Part shown: positions 40,258-51,726 of the stretch, piece by piece
Layout: the number at the start of each line of letters is the position of its first letter
Numbering within the stretch: position 1 is the first letter of the stretch
From: Streptomyces spinosisporus
Lineage (GTDB): Bacteria > Actinomycetota > Actinomycetes > Streptomycetales > Streptomycetaceae
Assembly: GCF_022698145.1 (NCBI RefSeq)
Contig: NZ_JALDAX010000006.1
Span: forward strand, 372,001 to 436,000
DNA length: 64,000 bases
Direction of reading: 5' to 3'
The notes under the pieces: model-generated
Databases searched by the model: none
What the model was told of the DNA's origin: nothing
What the model saw: the letters and a program-made list of their open reading frames with translations, nothing else
Program-made: the position numbers and the translations under genes

Positions 40258-41088
40258 CTACGGCCGGACGTCGATCCGGTCGTGGCCGACCACCAGCACG
40301 GCCGCGTCGTCCTCGTGGCCGACGCGCTCCGCGATGCGCATCACGCCGGCCGCGAGCGCGTCCGCGTCCATGCCGGCGACCGCGGCGACGCCGGCGAGCC
40401 GCACGACCTGGTCGAGCCCTTCGTCGACGTGCAGCGAGGGCCCTTCCACGACGCCGTCGGTGAGCAGCACGAAGACGCCGCCCGTGGTGAGCCGGTAGCG
40501 GGTCACCGGGTACTGCATGCCCTCCTGGATGCCGAGGGGCGGCCCGCCCTCGTCCTCGGCGATGCCGGACTTTCCGTCGGCCGTGGCCCAGATGTGCGGG
40601 ATGTGCCCGGCGCGTGCGCTCTCCAGCACCCCCGTGGACGGGTCGAGGCGCATGAAGGTGCAGGTGGCGAAGAGGTCGGTGCCGAGGGTCAGCAGCAGGT
40701 CGTTGGTCCGGGAGAGGAGTTCGCCGGGGTCGCCGGTGACGGAGGCGAGCGCCCGCAGGCCGACCCGGACCTGGCCCATGAAGGCGGCCGCCTCGATGTT
40801 GTGGCCCTGCACGTCGCCGATGGACAGTCCGACACGGCCGTCGGGCATCGCGAAGGCGTCGTACCAGTCGCCGCCCACGTTGAGGCCGTGGCAGGCCGGC
40901 ACATAGCGGACGGCGACATGGAAGCGGCTCGCGTGCGGCAGGTCCCGGGGCAGCATGCCGCGCTGCAGTGCGAGGGCCAGCTCGACCCGGGAGCGCTGCA
41001 TCTCCGCGAGCTCGCGTGCCTGGGCGGTCAGCGACCCGAGTCTGGCGAGCAGCTCGTCACCGTCCTCTGTCGGACGCTCGAGGGACAT
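40258..41088 (-). CDS. SpoIIE/RsbU-type PP2C phosphatase
   Basis: A 276-residue soluble phosphatase. A short N-terminal coiled coil (LLARLGSLTAQARELAEMQRSRVELALALQRGMLP) leads into the PP2C core: NVGGDWYDAFAMPDGRVGLSIGDVQGHNIEAAAFMGQVR, ARAGHIPHIW, VFVLLTDGVVEGP and GHEDDAAVLVVG. It probably dephosphorylates STAS antagonists. The MASE1 gene follows and may encode its membrane sensor. The ATG at 41088 has GGAGTGATCC before it, directly preceded by a strong 9-bp hairpin. Confidence 0.9.
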   Translation of the reverse strand: MSLERPTEDGDELLARLGSLTAQARELAEMQRSRVELALALQRGMLPRDLPHASRFHVAVRYVPACHGLNVGGDWYDAFAMPDGRVGLSIGDVQGHNIEAAAFMGQVRVGLRALASVTGDPGELLSRTNDLLLTLGTDLFATCTFMRLDPSTGVLESARAGHIPHIWATADGKSGIAEDEGGPPLGIQEGMQYPVTRYRLTTGGVFVLLTDGVVEGPSLHVDEGLDQVVRLAGVAAVAGMDADALAAGVMRIAERVGHEDDAAVLVVGHDRIDVRP

Positions 41089-41101
41089 GGATCACTCCGG
41101 C

Positions 41102-41122
41102 GGGGCCGTGGGCCACGGCCCC
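41102..41122 (-). other. Leader hairpin before phosphatase
   Basis: GGGGCCGTG, loop GGC, CACGGCCCC: a perfect 9-bp stem ending 14 nt before the phosphatase start codon, just upstream of its ribosome site. It could shape translation. Confidence 0.45.
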
Positions 41123-41224
41123 CTCTGCGCAAAACCCCTGATTAGGGACTAAGGAGATGATAACGACATATCACGCAGAGCAGACCGTCGGTCAGCCGCC
41201 GGTCAGGCGCCGGTCTGCCGCCCA

Positions 41225-42865
41225 TCAGCCGCCGAGGGCCGCGTTCACCACGTCCCTGGCCTCGTCCTGCACCTGCCGCAGATGGTCGGCGCCACGGAAG
41301 GACTCGGCGTAGATCTTGTACACGTCCTCGGTGCCCGAGGGGCGGGCCGCGAACCAGGCGTTCTCGGTGCTCACCTTGATGCCGCCGATGGGCGCGCCGT
41401 TGCCCGGTGCCTCGGTCAGCACCCCGGTGACCGCTTCTCCGGCCAGGGTGTCCGCGGTGACCTGCGCGGGCGAGAGCTTGGCGAGCAGCGCCTTCTCCTC
41501 GCGGGTCGCGGGGGCGTCGATGCGCGCGTAGGCGGGCTCACCGAAGCGGGCGGTCAGGGCGGCGTAGTGCTCCGACGGTGTCTTGCCGGTGACCGCGATG
41601 ATCTCGGAGGCGAGCAGCGCGAGGATGATGCCGTCCTTGTCCGTGGTCCACACCGAGCCGTCCCGGCGCAGGAAGGACGCCCCGGCCGACTCCTCGCCGC
41701 CGAAGCCGATGGAGCCGTCGACCAGGCCGTCCACGAACCACTTGAACCCGACGGGCACCTCGACCAGCCGCCGCCCGAGGTCGGACGCGACGCGGTCGAT
41801 CATGCCGGACGACACCAGGGTCTTGCCGATGCCGGCGTCGGCGGGCCACTCCGTGCGGTGCGCGTACAGGTAGGAGATGGCCGTGGCCAGATAGTGGTTG
41901 GGGTTCATCAGCCCGGCGTCCGGGGTGACGATGCCGTGCCGGTCGGCGTCCGCGTCGTTGCCGGTGGCGACCTGGAAGCGGTCGCGCTGCTCGATCAGGG
42001 AGGCCATCGCGTACGGCGACGAGCAGTCCATGCGGATCTTGCCGTCCCAGTCGAGCGTCATGAACCGCCAGGTGGGGTCGGCGAGCGGGTTGACCACGGT
42101 CAGGTCGAGCCGGTGCTGTTCGGCGATACGGCCCCAGTACGCCACCGAGGCCCCGCCCAGCGGGTCGGCGCCGATCCGGACGCCGGCCGAGCGGACCGCG
42201 TCCAGGTCCAGCACGTTCGGCAGATCGGCGACGTAGGCCCCGAGGTAGTCGTGGCGGCGGGTGGTCTCGGCGGCGAGCGCCCGGGCGAAGGGGACGCGGC
42301 GTACGTCCTTCAGGCCGCTCGCGATGATCTCGTTGGCGCGGTCCTGGATCCAGGAGGTGGCGTCGGAGGCGGCCGGGCCGCCGCTCGGCGGGTTGTACTT
42401 GAAGCCGCCGTCGGCGGGCGGGTTGTGCGAGGGGGTGACCACCACACCGTCCGCGAGCCCGGAGGTGCGGCCCCGGTTGTGGGTGAGGATCGCGTGCGAG
42501 ACGGCGGGTGTGGGCGTGTAGCCGTCCGCGCTGTCGATGAGCACGGTCACCTCGTTGGCCGCGAACACCTCCAGAGCGGTCACCCGGGCGGGCTCGGACA
42601 GGGCATGGGTGTCGGCGCCGAGGAAGAGCGGGCCGTCGGTGCCCTGCCGGGCCCGGTACTCACAGATCGCCTGGCTGGTCGCGGCGATGTGGTCGTCGTT
42701 GAACGCGGTCGCCAGTGACGATCCGCGGTGTCCTGACGTGCCGAACGCCACCCGCTGCCCGGGGTCGGCCGGGTCCGGGTGCAGCGCGTAGTACGCGGTG
42801 ACCAGCCGGGCGACGTCGACGAGATCCTCGGGGCCGGCCGGGCGGCCCGCTCGCTCGTGCTGCAT
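41225..42865 (-). CDS. pgm: Phosphoglucomutase (alpha-D-glucose phosphate-specific)
   Basis: A 546-residue enzyme, the usual length of bacterial Pgm. VAFGTSGHRGSS is the N-terminal signature, the phosphoserine loop is VVTPSHNPPADGG, the metal loop is NDADADRHGIV, the sugar-binding loop GFGGEESAGASF and the phosphate-binding end RPSGTEDVYKIYAESF. It interconverts glucose 1-phosphate and glucose 6-phosphate, linking glycogen, trehalose and glycolysis. ATG at 42865 follows GGAGGAG; an ATG six codons upstream is less likely. Confidence 0.95.
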   Translation of the reverse strand: MQHERAGRPAGPEDLVDVARLVTAYYALHPDPADPGQRVAFGTSGHRGSSLATAFNDDHIAATSQAICEYRARQGTDGPLFLGADTHALSEPARVTALEVFAANEVTVLIDSADGYTPTPAVSHAILTHNRGRTSGLADGVVVTPSHNPPADGGFKYNPPSGGPAASDATSWIQDRANEIIASGLKDVRRVPFARALAAETTRRHDYLGAYVADLPNVLDLDAVRSAGVRIGADPLGGASVAYWGRIAEQHRLDLTVVNPLADPTWRFMTLDWDGKIRMDCSSPYAMASLIEQRDRFQVATGNDADADRHGIVTPDAGLMNPNHYLATAISYLYAHRTEWPADAGIGKTLVSSGMIDRVASDLGRRLVEVPVGFKWFVDGLVDGSIGFGGEESAGASFLRRDGSVWTTDKDGIILALLASEIIAVTGKTPSEHYAALTARFGEPAYARIDAPATREEKALLAKLSPAQVTADTLAGEAVTGVLTEAPGNGAPIGGIKVSTENAWFAARPSGTEDVYKIYAESFRGADHLRQVQDEARDVVNAALGG

Positions 42866-42946
42866 GTGCCCGCTCCTCCACATCGGTTGACCTGAACGCT
42901 TGCCGCCCCATCTTCCCTCGTCACGGTGGAGGAACGGGAGAGCGGG

Positions 42947-44152
42947 TCAGTGCCCGGGGCGCCCGAGGAGCGCGCAGACGAAGTTCTCCTGAACGGCCCG
43001 CAGCCGGCTCAGCAGCTCCGGGTTCACGGACGCGTTGATCTGCGAGGTGACGGAGAAGGTCAGGGACCGGCGGCCGTCCGGGGTGGCGGCGATCAGCTGG
43101 GTGTAGCCGGGGAAGTTGCCGGTGTGCCCGAGCACGACGCCGCACCGGGTGGCGTAGCGGAAGAGGGCGAGGCCCGCCATGTTCTCGCCGGGGCCCGCGG
43201 GTTCGGACGCGCCGGCGATCCAGCGCCGCTGCTCGCGCACGACGTCTCCGCCGTAGAGCGCGCCGCCCGCGTAGCCGCGGATGAAGCGGGTCATGTCGGC
43301 GGGCGTGGAGATGATGCCGCCCGACGCCCAGGAGCCGGAGGCGCCGAGGACTTCGCTGACGTCCTGCGGGGGCGAGGTCGTCGTGTCGTAGCCGTGCAGG
43401 TAGGGCTCGGGGATGCGGTAGCCCTGGGGCAGGCTCGTGCTGCGCAGGCCCAGGGGTCGGTACACGAGGGTGCGCAGGAGTTGTTCGTACGGGGTTCCGG
43501 TCGCCGCCTCGGCCATCAGGGCCACGGCGATGTTGTCGGAGTTGGAGTAGTGGTACCGGCTGCCCGGGGGGAATTCGAGGGGCCGGTCGGCGACGAAGTC
43601 GAGGAGCCTGCGGGAGTCGAAGCGGTGGTGCGGGTCGGCCGCGAGGATGCTCCGGAACTCGGCGCTCTCCGTGTAGTCCGGCAGCCCGCTGGTGTGGTTG
43701 AGCAGCTGCCGCAGCGTCACCCGGTGCCAGGCCGCGGGCAGGCCCGGCAGTCGCCGGCCGAGCGTGTCGTCCAGGCGCAGCGCGTGCCGGTCGACCAGGC
43801 TGAGCGCCACCGCGCCGCTGAAGGCCTTCGCGGTGCTGGCGATGCGCATGTGGTCGCGGATGCCCGGTGGCCGCCCGGTGGTGAGGTCCGCGACGCCCGC
43901 CCGTACGACGCGTGCGCGTCCGTCCCTGCGCAGCACGGCGATGACGCCGGGCGGCCCGCCGGGGGACTGCACGAGCTGCTCGATCTGCTGCAGCAGGTCG
44001 GCGTCGCGCGGCTGGGGAGCGGCGGTGGCCGCGCGGGTGGGGGCCTGGCAGAGCGCCGTCATGCAGAGTGCGATCACGCAGGTCGCGCGCAGGCGGCTCC
44101 ACCGCGCACCACGCGGGCGCGGGTGGGCCGGGGCGAATCGAAGGGGCATCAT
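42947..44152 (-). CDS. Exported serine hydrolase (beta-lactamase/DD-peptidase fold)
   Basis: A 401-residue class C-like serine hydrolase. An N-terminal signal region (RLRATCVIALCMTALCQAPTRAATAA) suggests export. Active-site motifs: S-x-x-K in RIASTAKAFSG, Y-x-N in YHYSNSDNIAV and H-T-G in LGHTGNFPG, with LLNHTSGLPDYTE between. Family members are D,D-carboxypeptidases, esterases or beta-lactamases; which one cannot be decided. ATG at 44152 is followed by a second ATG at 44149; GGGAG lies just upstream. Confidence 0.88.
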   Translation of the reverse strand: MMPLRFAPAHPRPRGARWSRLRATCVIALCMTALCQAPTRAATAAPQPRDADLLQQIEQLVQSPGGPPGVIAVLRRDGRARVVRAGVADLTTGRPPGIRDHMRIASTAKAFSGAVALSLVDRHALRLDDTLGRRLPGLPAAWHRVTLRQLLNHTSGLPDYTESAEFRSILAADPHHRFDSRRLLDFVADRPLEFPPGSRYHYSNSDNIAVALMAEAATGTPYEQLLRTLVYRPLGLRSTSLPQGYRIPEPYLHGYDTTTSPPQDVSEVLGASGSWASGGIISTPADMTRFIRGYAGGALYGGDVVREQRRWIAGASEPAGPGENMAGLALFRYATRCGVVLGHTGNFPGYTQLIAATPDGRRSLTFSVTSQINASVNPELLSRLRAVQENFVCALLGRPGH

Positions 44153-44656
44153 GTCTCCCGTGGCTGGCCGGAGTTGCTGGCCCAGCCTTTCCCCGCGCCC
44201 GGCGCCGGTCTCTCCGGGCTGCTGCATCCGGCCCAATGCCCGAACCCCCGGCAGGCGTCGCCGTACGGCCGCCGCGCGCTACTCCCGGCGCAGTAGCCGC
44301 CCGGTGCGGCGGAAGTAGCGACAACCCGCTTCCCCTGTACGACGACCGTCGGGGCCCGTCGGCCGAGCATGAAGGAAACAGCCCGAGGGCGTGCAGGAGG
44401 TGACGCGCTGTGCTCCATGCCCTTCTCGTCGCCGGTGGCCCGCTGGGCTGCGGCTGCCCGCACTGGCGCCGCCTCAGCCTCCTCGCACCCTCTCGGACGG
44501 CGGCGGACGACGCCCCGAGACGCGAGGCACCCCGCCTTCAGCTGGTGCCCGCCCCGGCCGGGGACAGGGAGCGGGCGGAGTGGACGGGCGCCGCTTTCGC
44601 GGTGATGCGCTCCGCGAGGTCCGGGGCGGCGCGGTGATCCGTTCCGGGACCCGTCG
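44153..44656. other. Intergenic region with one possible small gene
   Basis: About 504 bp between the serine hydrolase start and the symporter stop. Contains the hydrolase promoter region and the possible 75-codon gene at 44410; nothing else is recognisable. Confidence 0.5.
44410..44637 (+). CDS. Possible small protein of unknown function
   Basis: A 75-codon frame starting GTG 9 nt after a strong AGGAGG site. Third codon positions are about 88 percent G or C, in line with coding DNA of this organism. The product (LHALLVAGGPLGCGCPHWRR, then a Pro/Arg-rich middle and EWTGAAFAVMRSARSGAAR) has no recognisable domain. It lies alone between two minus-strand genes, and competing frames overlap, so it may be spurious. 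Confidence 0.35.
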   Translation: MLHALLVAGGPLGCGCPHWRRLSLLAPSRTAADDAPRREAPRLQLVPAPAGDRERAEWTGAAFAVMRSARSGAAR

Positions 44657-46249
44657 TCACTCGGCACCGACCAGCGCGCGGATCTCGAAGTCCTCGTAGA
44701 CCCCGGGGACTTCGGGCCGGCTGAGGACCGTCCCGAGCCAACCGAGGAGGAATCCGGCCGGAATGGAGACGATGCCGGGGTTCTGGAGTGGGAACCAGGC
44801 GAAATCAGCTGACGGGTAGAGCGAGTTCGGGGTGGAGGAGACGACGGGTGAGAAGACGACCAGGAGTATCGAGCACAGCAGGCCGCCGCAGAGGCTGAGA
44901 AGGGCTCCCGTCGCGGTGAAGCGCCGCCAGAACAGGGTGTAGACGAGGGTCGGCAGCAGGGCGGAGGCCGCGATCGCGAAGGCGAGGAAGGCCAGGGTGG
45001 CGCTGTTGGCGCCCCAGGAGACGAGGGCGAGCAGCATGCCGAGGACGCCGATGACGGCGGCGGCGAGCCGGGCGACGAGGAGTTCCTCGCTCTGGTCGGC
45101 CCGTCCCTTGCGGATGACCTCGCCGTAGAGGTCGTGGGCGAGCGAGGAGGCCGCGGCGAGGGTGAGTCCGGCCGCGACGGCGAGCAGGGTGACGAAGGCC
45201 AGACAGGACAGCAGGGCCGTGAGGAGGCCGCCGCCGAGGGCGTGTGCGAGCAGCAGGACGGCCGCGTCTCCCGTGTGGTCCGTCCGCGCGATCGTCTCCC
45301 GTCCGACGACGGCGGTGGCGCCGAGGCCGAGGACGCCCGCCGCCAGGCAGACGAAGCCGACCAGGCCGATCGCCCACACCACCGAGGTCCGCAGGACGCT
45401 GCTCGAACGCGGGGCGAGCAGCCGCATCATGACGTGCGGGAGTGCGGCGAGGCCCAGCACGATCGCCAGTTGCAGGCTGAAGAAGTCCAGTGTGCTGGTG
45501 GTGCCGGCGCCGTAGCGGAGGCCGGGTTCGAGGAATCGGGTGCCCATGCCGCTGTGGTCGGCCGCCGCGGTGAGCAGGGCGCCGATGTTCCAGTGGTAGC
45601 GGTGCAGCACCATCACGGCGGTCACGCCGACCCCGGCGACGAGCATCACGGCCTTGACGATCTGGATGAAGGTGGCGCCGGGCATGCCGCCGAGCGCGGC
45701 GTACACGATGACGATCGTGCCGATGACGACGACGCACAACGTCTTGGTGGCCGCGCTGGGTTCGCCGGTGAACTGGGTCAGCAGGGCCACGCTGCCGACG
45801 AGTTGGGCCACGAGGTAGAGGGTGGCGACGGCGAGCGTGCACAGGGACACGGCGAGCCGGACCGACCGCTGCCGGGCCGGCATGCGCAGGGCCACGGTGT
45901 CGCCGAGGGTGAACCTGCCCGCGTTGCGCAGGGGTTCGGCGATCAGCAGCAGGACCATCATCCAGGCCACCGCGGTGCCGCAGAGGTAGAGCAGGCCGTC
46001 GTATCCGGTGAGGGCGACCAGGCCGGTGCTGCCCAGCAGGGTGGCGACGGAGACGTAGTCGCCGCACATCGCAAGGCCGTTGCGCAGGGGCGTCATGGTG
46101 CGGTTGCCGAGGTAGAACTCGTCGATCTCGTCGCGGTGGGGCGCGGTCAGCAGCACGCTGAACAGGGTGACGACGACCACGCCGAGGAAGAGCAGGAACG
46201 TCAGCTGCAGACTGACCCGGTCCGCGACGACGACGGCGGTCGTCACCAT
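44657..46249 (-). CDS. Solute:sodium symporter (acetate/monocarboxylate permease type)
   Basis: A 530-residue SSS-family transporter with about 13 membrane segments. EFYLGNRTMTPLRNGLAMCGDYVSVATLLGSTGLVALTGYDGLLY in TM1-TM2 and the sodium-site region FVTLLAVAAGLTLAAASSLAHDLY resemble ActP/MctC acetate, propionate or pyruvate permeases. ATG at 46249 follows GGAGGG. It overlaps the upstream DUF485 gene by 7 bp, the usual actP partner arrangement, so the pair forms one operon. It is divergent from the CO dehydrogenase operon. Confidence 0.88.
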   Translation of the reverse strand: MVTTAVVVADRVSLQLTFLLFLGVVVVTLFSVLLTAPHRDEIDEFYLGNRTMTPLRNGLAMCGDYVSVATLLGSTGLVALTGYDGLLYLCGTAVAWMMVLLLIAEPLRNAGRFTLGDTVALRMPARQRSVRLAVSLCTLAVATLYLVAQLVGSVALLTQFTGEPSAATKTLCVVVIGTIVIVYAALGGMPGATFIQIVKAVMLVAGVGVTAVMVLHRYHWNIGALLTAAADHSGMGTRFLEPGLRYGAGTTSTLDFFSLQLAIVLGLAALPHVMMRLLAPRSSSVLRTSVVWAIGLVGFVCLAAGVLGLGATAVVGRETIARTDHTGDAAVLLLAHALGGGLLTALLSCLAFVTLLAVAAGLTLAAASSLAHDLYGEVIRKGRADQSEELLVARLAAAVIGVLGMLLALVSWGANSATLAFLAFAIAASALLPTLVYTLFWRRFTATGALLSLCGGLLCSILLVVFSPVVSSTPNSLYPSADFAWFPLQNPGIVSIPAGFLLGWLGTVLSRPEVPGVYEDFEIRALVGAE

Positions 46250-46728
46250 GTGCGGAACCCTCCGGACGCACGGGACCCTCCGGACGTGCGGGACCCTCCG
46301 GATGCGCGGAACCCTCCGGATGCGCGGAACCCTCCGGCGCGGTGGGAGACGGGGCGTCGGGCCGGTGCGGGTGGCCGGTCGGGGTGCCAGGCCGGTTCGT
46401 CCGGCCCGTAGGGGTGGCGGCGGACGAACCGGGTGCGAAAGCCGCGCGCCCGCGGATCGGCGTGCGTCCGCAGGTGCACGAGCCGCCGTCGTGCGATCAC
46501 CGCCATGATCGCGAACTGCCCGAGGCCGAGGGCGAGTCCGAGTGTGAGATGACCGCCGAGTGGGGTGTTCATGAGACCGGGGGCAAAACCCGAGAGCAGG
46601 ACGTACAGCAGGAACCCGCCGACGGCGAGTAACGTCATCCGGACTCCGGAGCGCCGGTGCGCGCGGCGCAGCAGCCTGAATTCATTGCTTTCGGATATCA
46701 CGCGTCGTCTTGTCTGCTCGACATTCAT
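46243..46728 (-). CDS. DUF485-like two-helix membrane protein with repeat tail
   Basis: A 161-residue protein. A conserved FRLLRRAHRRSGVRMTLLAVGGFLLYVLLSGFAPGLMNTPLGG segment and a second helix GLALGLGQFAIMAVIAR give the DUF485 two-membrane-segment layout, the normal partner of SSS monocarboxylate permeases. After residue about 130 a tail of GGFRAS/GGSRTS hexapeptides is encoded by five 18-bp tandem units, an unusual and probably length-variable addition that ends just inside the symporter start. ATG at 46728 follows AAGGTG. Confidence 0.8.
   Translation of the reverse strand: MNVEQTRRRVISESNEFRLLRRAHRRSGVRMTLLAVGGFLLYVLLSGFAPGLMNTPLGGHLTLGLALGLGQFAIMAVIARRRLVHLRTHADPRARGFRTRFVRRHPYGPDEPAWHPDRPPAPARRPVSHRAGGFRASGGFRASGGSRTSGGSRASGGFRTW
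46251..46340. repeat. Five 18-bp tandem repeats inside DUF485 gene
   Basis: CCCTCCGGA recurs at 46258, 46276, 46294, 46312 and 46330 (exact 18-bp spacing; the last copy ends CGC). On the coding strand each unit gives a G-G-[FS]-R-[AT]-S hexapeptide. Confidence 0.8.
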
Positions 46729-47058
46729 GTCGGCACACCTTCTCCGCATTCCTGGTGCCGCACACATGCCCCGATGAATACCGAGGTCATTCCCGTGCGG
46801 ACATTGTGGGGGGCTCGTGAATCCGGAAAGGCCGATTTCCCGATTCCTTCGGCCCGCCAGGGGGTGGGGCGGACCGGAAGACCGGAGTATTGCAGCGCCC
46901 CCATTGAACTATCAACCGCACGGATGAGTGAATTTCCGACGGCGGACGCGGTGTTCGGTAATAGTCCATACCAGGTCCGCGACTTAAGTGAACGGTTAAC
47001 CAACCGTTGACACCCCTGGGCGGCGAGCGCGCAATGGGCCCTGACAGGGGGGTGTGAC
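46729..47058. other. Divergent promoter region between symporter pair and cox operon
   Basis: About 330 bp, noticeably less GC-rich than the surroundings, with no coding frame supported. It must hold promoters for both divergent operons and contains the palindrome at 46991-47008. Confidence 0.6.
46991..47008 (+). promoter_or_regulatory. Palindromic operator candidate upstream of coxM
   Basis: AACGGTT-AACC-AACCGTT: perfect 7-bp arms around 4 bp, 51 to 68 bp upstream of coxM. Its AT-rich form is unlike the boxes of the dormancy island. Confidence 0.5.
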
Positions 47059-47937
47059 ATGCAGGTTCCCGCACCGTTCGAGTACCAGCGGGTGCACAGT
47101 GTCGACGAGGCGATCGCACTCCTGGACCGGCTCGGCGACACGGCACGGCTGGTGGCCGGCGGCCACAGCCTGATCCCGATGATGAAGCTCAGGCTGGCCA
47201 ACTTCGAGTACCTGATCGACATCAACGAGCTGCACGACCAGCTCGGCTACATCCGCGTCGAACCGGGCCTGATCCGCATCGGGGCCATGACCCGCCACCG
47301 TGAGCTGCTGGAATCCGACGAACTGGCCGCGGCCTTCCCGATCTTCCGCGACGCCGAGCGCGTCATCGCCGACCCCGTGGTCCGCAACCGCGGCACCCTC
47401 GGCGGCTCGCTGTGCCAGGCCGACCCCTCCGAGGACCTGTCCGCGGTGTGCACGACGCTCGGCGCGTCCTGTGTCGTCCAGGGGCTCGACGGTGAACGGG
47501 TCGTCCCCATGGAGGACTTCCACCAGGGACCGTACGAAACGGCGGTCGGCGACGCGGAGATGCTGACCGAGGTGCGCTTCCCGGTCCGTCCGGGCGGGTC
47601 GAGCGCCTACGAGAAGGTCGAGCGGCGCGCCGGTGACTGGGCCGTCGTCTCGGCGGGCGCGGCCGTATGGCTCGACGGCGGGTCGATCACCGACGCCCGG
47701 GTGGGGCTCGCCGCGGTCGGCCCCAACACCGCCGGCATCCCGGGCATCGCCGACGTCATGCGCGGCCGTCCACCGGGCGAGGAGCTGTACGCGCGGGCCG
47801 GGGACATCGCGGCCGAGGCCTGCTCGCCGGCGACCGACCGGCGCGGCAGCGCGGAGTACAAGCGCCATCTGGCGCGGGAGCTGACCGTGCGGGTACTGCG
47901 CCGGGCGGTCGCCCGGGCCGGCCGACAGGAGGCGTGA
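47059..47937 (+). CDS. coxM: Aerobic CO dehydrogenase medium (FAD) subunit
   Basis: A 292-residue flavoprotein that passes electrons from the CoxS iron-sulfur clusters to the quinone pool. FAD loops are VAGGHSLIPMMKLRLA (residues about 33-48) and RNRGTLGGSLCQADPSED (about 112-129). Gene order M-S-L is that of form I CO dehydrogenase. ATG at 47059 follows AGGGGGG. coxS begins 2 bp after the stop. The operon probably starts at a promoter near the AACGGTT palindrome. Confidence 0.92.
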   Translation: MQVPAPFEYQRVHSVDEAIALLDRLGDTARLVAGGHSLIPMMKLRLANFEYLIDINELHDQLGYIRVEPGLIRIGAMTRHRELLESDELAAAFPIFRDAERVIADPVVRNRGTLGGSLCQADPSEDLSAVCTTLGASCVVQGLDGERVVPMEDFHQGPYETAVGDAEMLTEVRFPVRPGGSSAYEKVERRAGDWAVVSAGAAVWLDGGSITDARVGLAAVGPNTAGIPGIADVMRGRPPGEELYARAGDIAAEACSPATDRRGSAEYKRHLARELTVRVLRRAVARAGRQEA

Positions 47938-47939
47938 AC

Positions 47940-50833
<2,894 letters not shown>

Positions 50834-50844
50834 AGGTGGACGCG

Positions 50845-51723
50845 ATGACCGGCACGGTGAGCGCCCGAGCGCTCGAACTCGCCCGGCGGCGGGTGCCGTT
50901 CGTGCACGCGCGCGTGGTGCGTGCGCAGGCGCCTGCCTCTGCGCATCCGGGCGACGAGGCCATCGTCCACGGCGACGGCACGATCGACGGATTCGTGGGC
51001 GGCCAGTGCGCGGAGGGTTCGGTGCGTACGGCCGCACTGGGCGCCCTGCACGGCGGCGGACCGCTGCTGCTGCGGGTGCTGCCCGCGGGCGAGGACGCGT
51101 TCCCGGACGCACCGGGGGCGCAGGTCGTGGTCAACCCCTGTCTGTCGGGCGGCGCGTTGGAGATCTTCCTGGAGCCCGTCCTGCCGCCGCCCCTCGTCGA
51201 GGTCGCCGGTGACACGCCGATCGCCGAGGCGTTCCTCACCCTGGCCCAGGTGCTGGGCTACGCCACCGCCCGGTCGCTGCCGGGCGGCCGTCCCGCCGAG
51301 CACACGGCGGCCGTCGTCGTGGCGGGACAGGGGCACGGCGACGCGGAGTCGGTGCGCGCCGCCCTCGACGCGGACGTGCCGTACATCGCGCTCGTCGCCA
51401 GCCGCAGGCGCGGCTCCGCCCTGTTCGACGAACTCGGCCTGGACGAAAGGGAGAAGGCCCGCGTCCACTCCCCCGCCGGCCTCGACATCGGCGCCCGCAC
51501 CGCACCCGAGATCGCGCTGTCGATCCTGGCGGAGGTCGTGGAGGCCGTACGGGCGAGGCCGCCGATGCCCCCGCCCGCACCGCCCGTCGAGGCCGTGGAC
51601 CCCGTGTGCGGGATGACCGTGACCGTGACGCCGGGCACGCCTCATCTCACCACGGACGACGGCGAGTTGTGGTTCTGCGGCACGGGCTGCCGGGACCGGT
51701 TCGCCGCGGGGCTGGTGGGCTAG
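50845..51723 (+). CDS. XdhC/CoxF-family maturation protein fused to a YHS domain
   Basis: A 292-residue protein. The N-terminal half has the XdhC_CoxI motif (GTIDGFVGGQCAEGSVRTAAL, residues about 45-65, and VVNPCLSGGALEIFLEP); the central Rossmann part contains DVPYIALVASRRRGSALFDELG. Residues about 248-292 form a YHS metal-binding domain: VDPVCGMTVTV and ELWFCGTGCRDRFAAG. XdhC/CoxF proteins handle cofactor maturation, and CoxF has been linked to copper insertion, so the added YHS domain may deliver copper. ATG at 50845 follows AGGTGG. Confidence 0.85.
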   Translation: MTGTVSARALELARRRVPFVHARVVRAQAPASAHPGDEAIVHGDGTIDGFVGGQCAEGSVRTAALGALHGGGPLLLRVLPAGEDAFPDAPGAQVVVNPCLSGGALEIFLEPVLPPPLVEVAGDTPIAEAFLTLAQVLGYATARSLPGGRPAEHTAAVVVAGQGHGDAESVRAALDADVPYIALVASRRRGSALFDELGLDEREKARVHSPAGLDIGARTAPEIALSILAEVVEAVRARPPMPPPAPPVEAVDPVCGMTVTVTPGTPHLTTDDGELWFCGTGCRDRFAAGLVG

Positions 51724-51726
51724 GGC

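Noticed and set aside
41181..41217. CAGACCG / CGGTCTG inverted repeat after pgm as a terminator
   Set aside because: The arms are only 7 bp with a loop of more than 20 nt, too weak to call.
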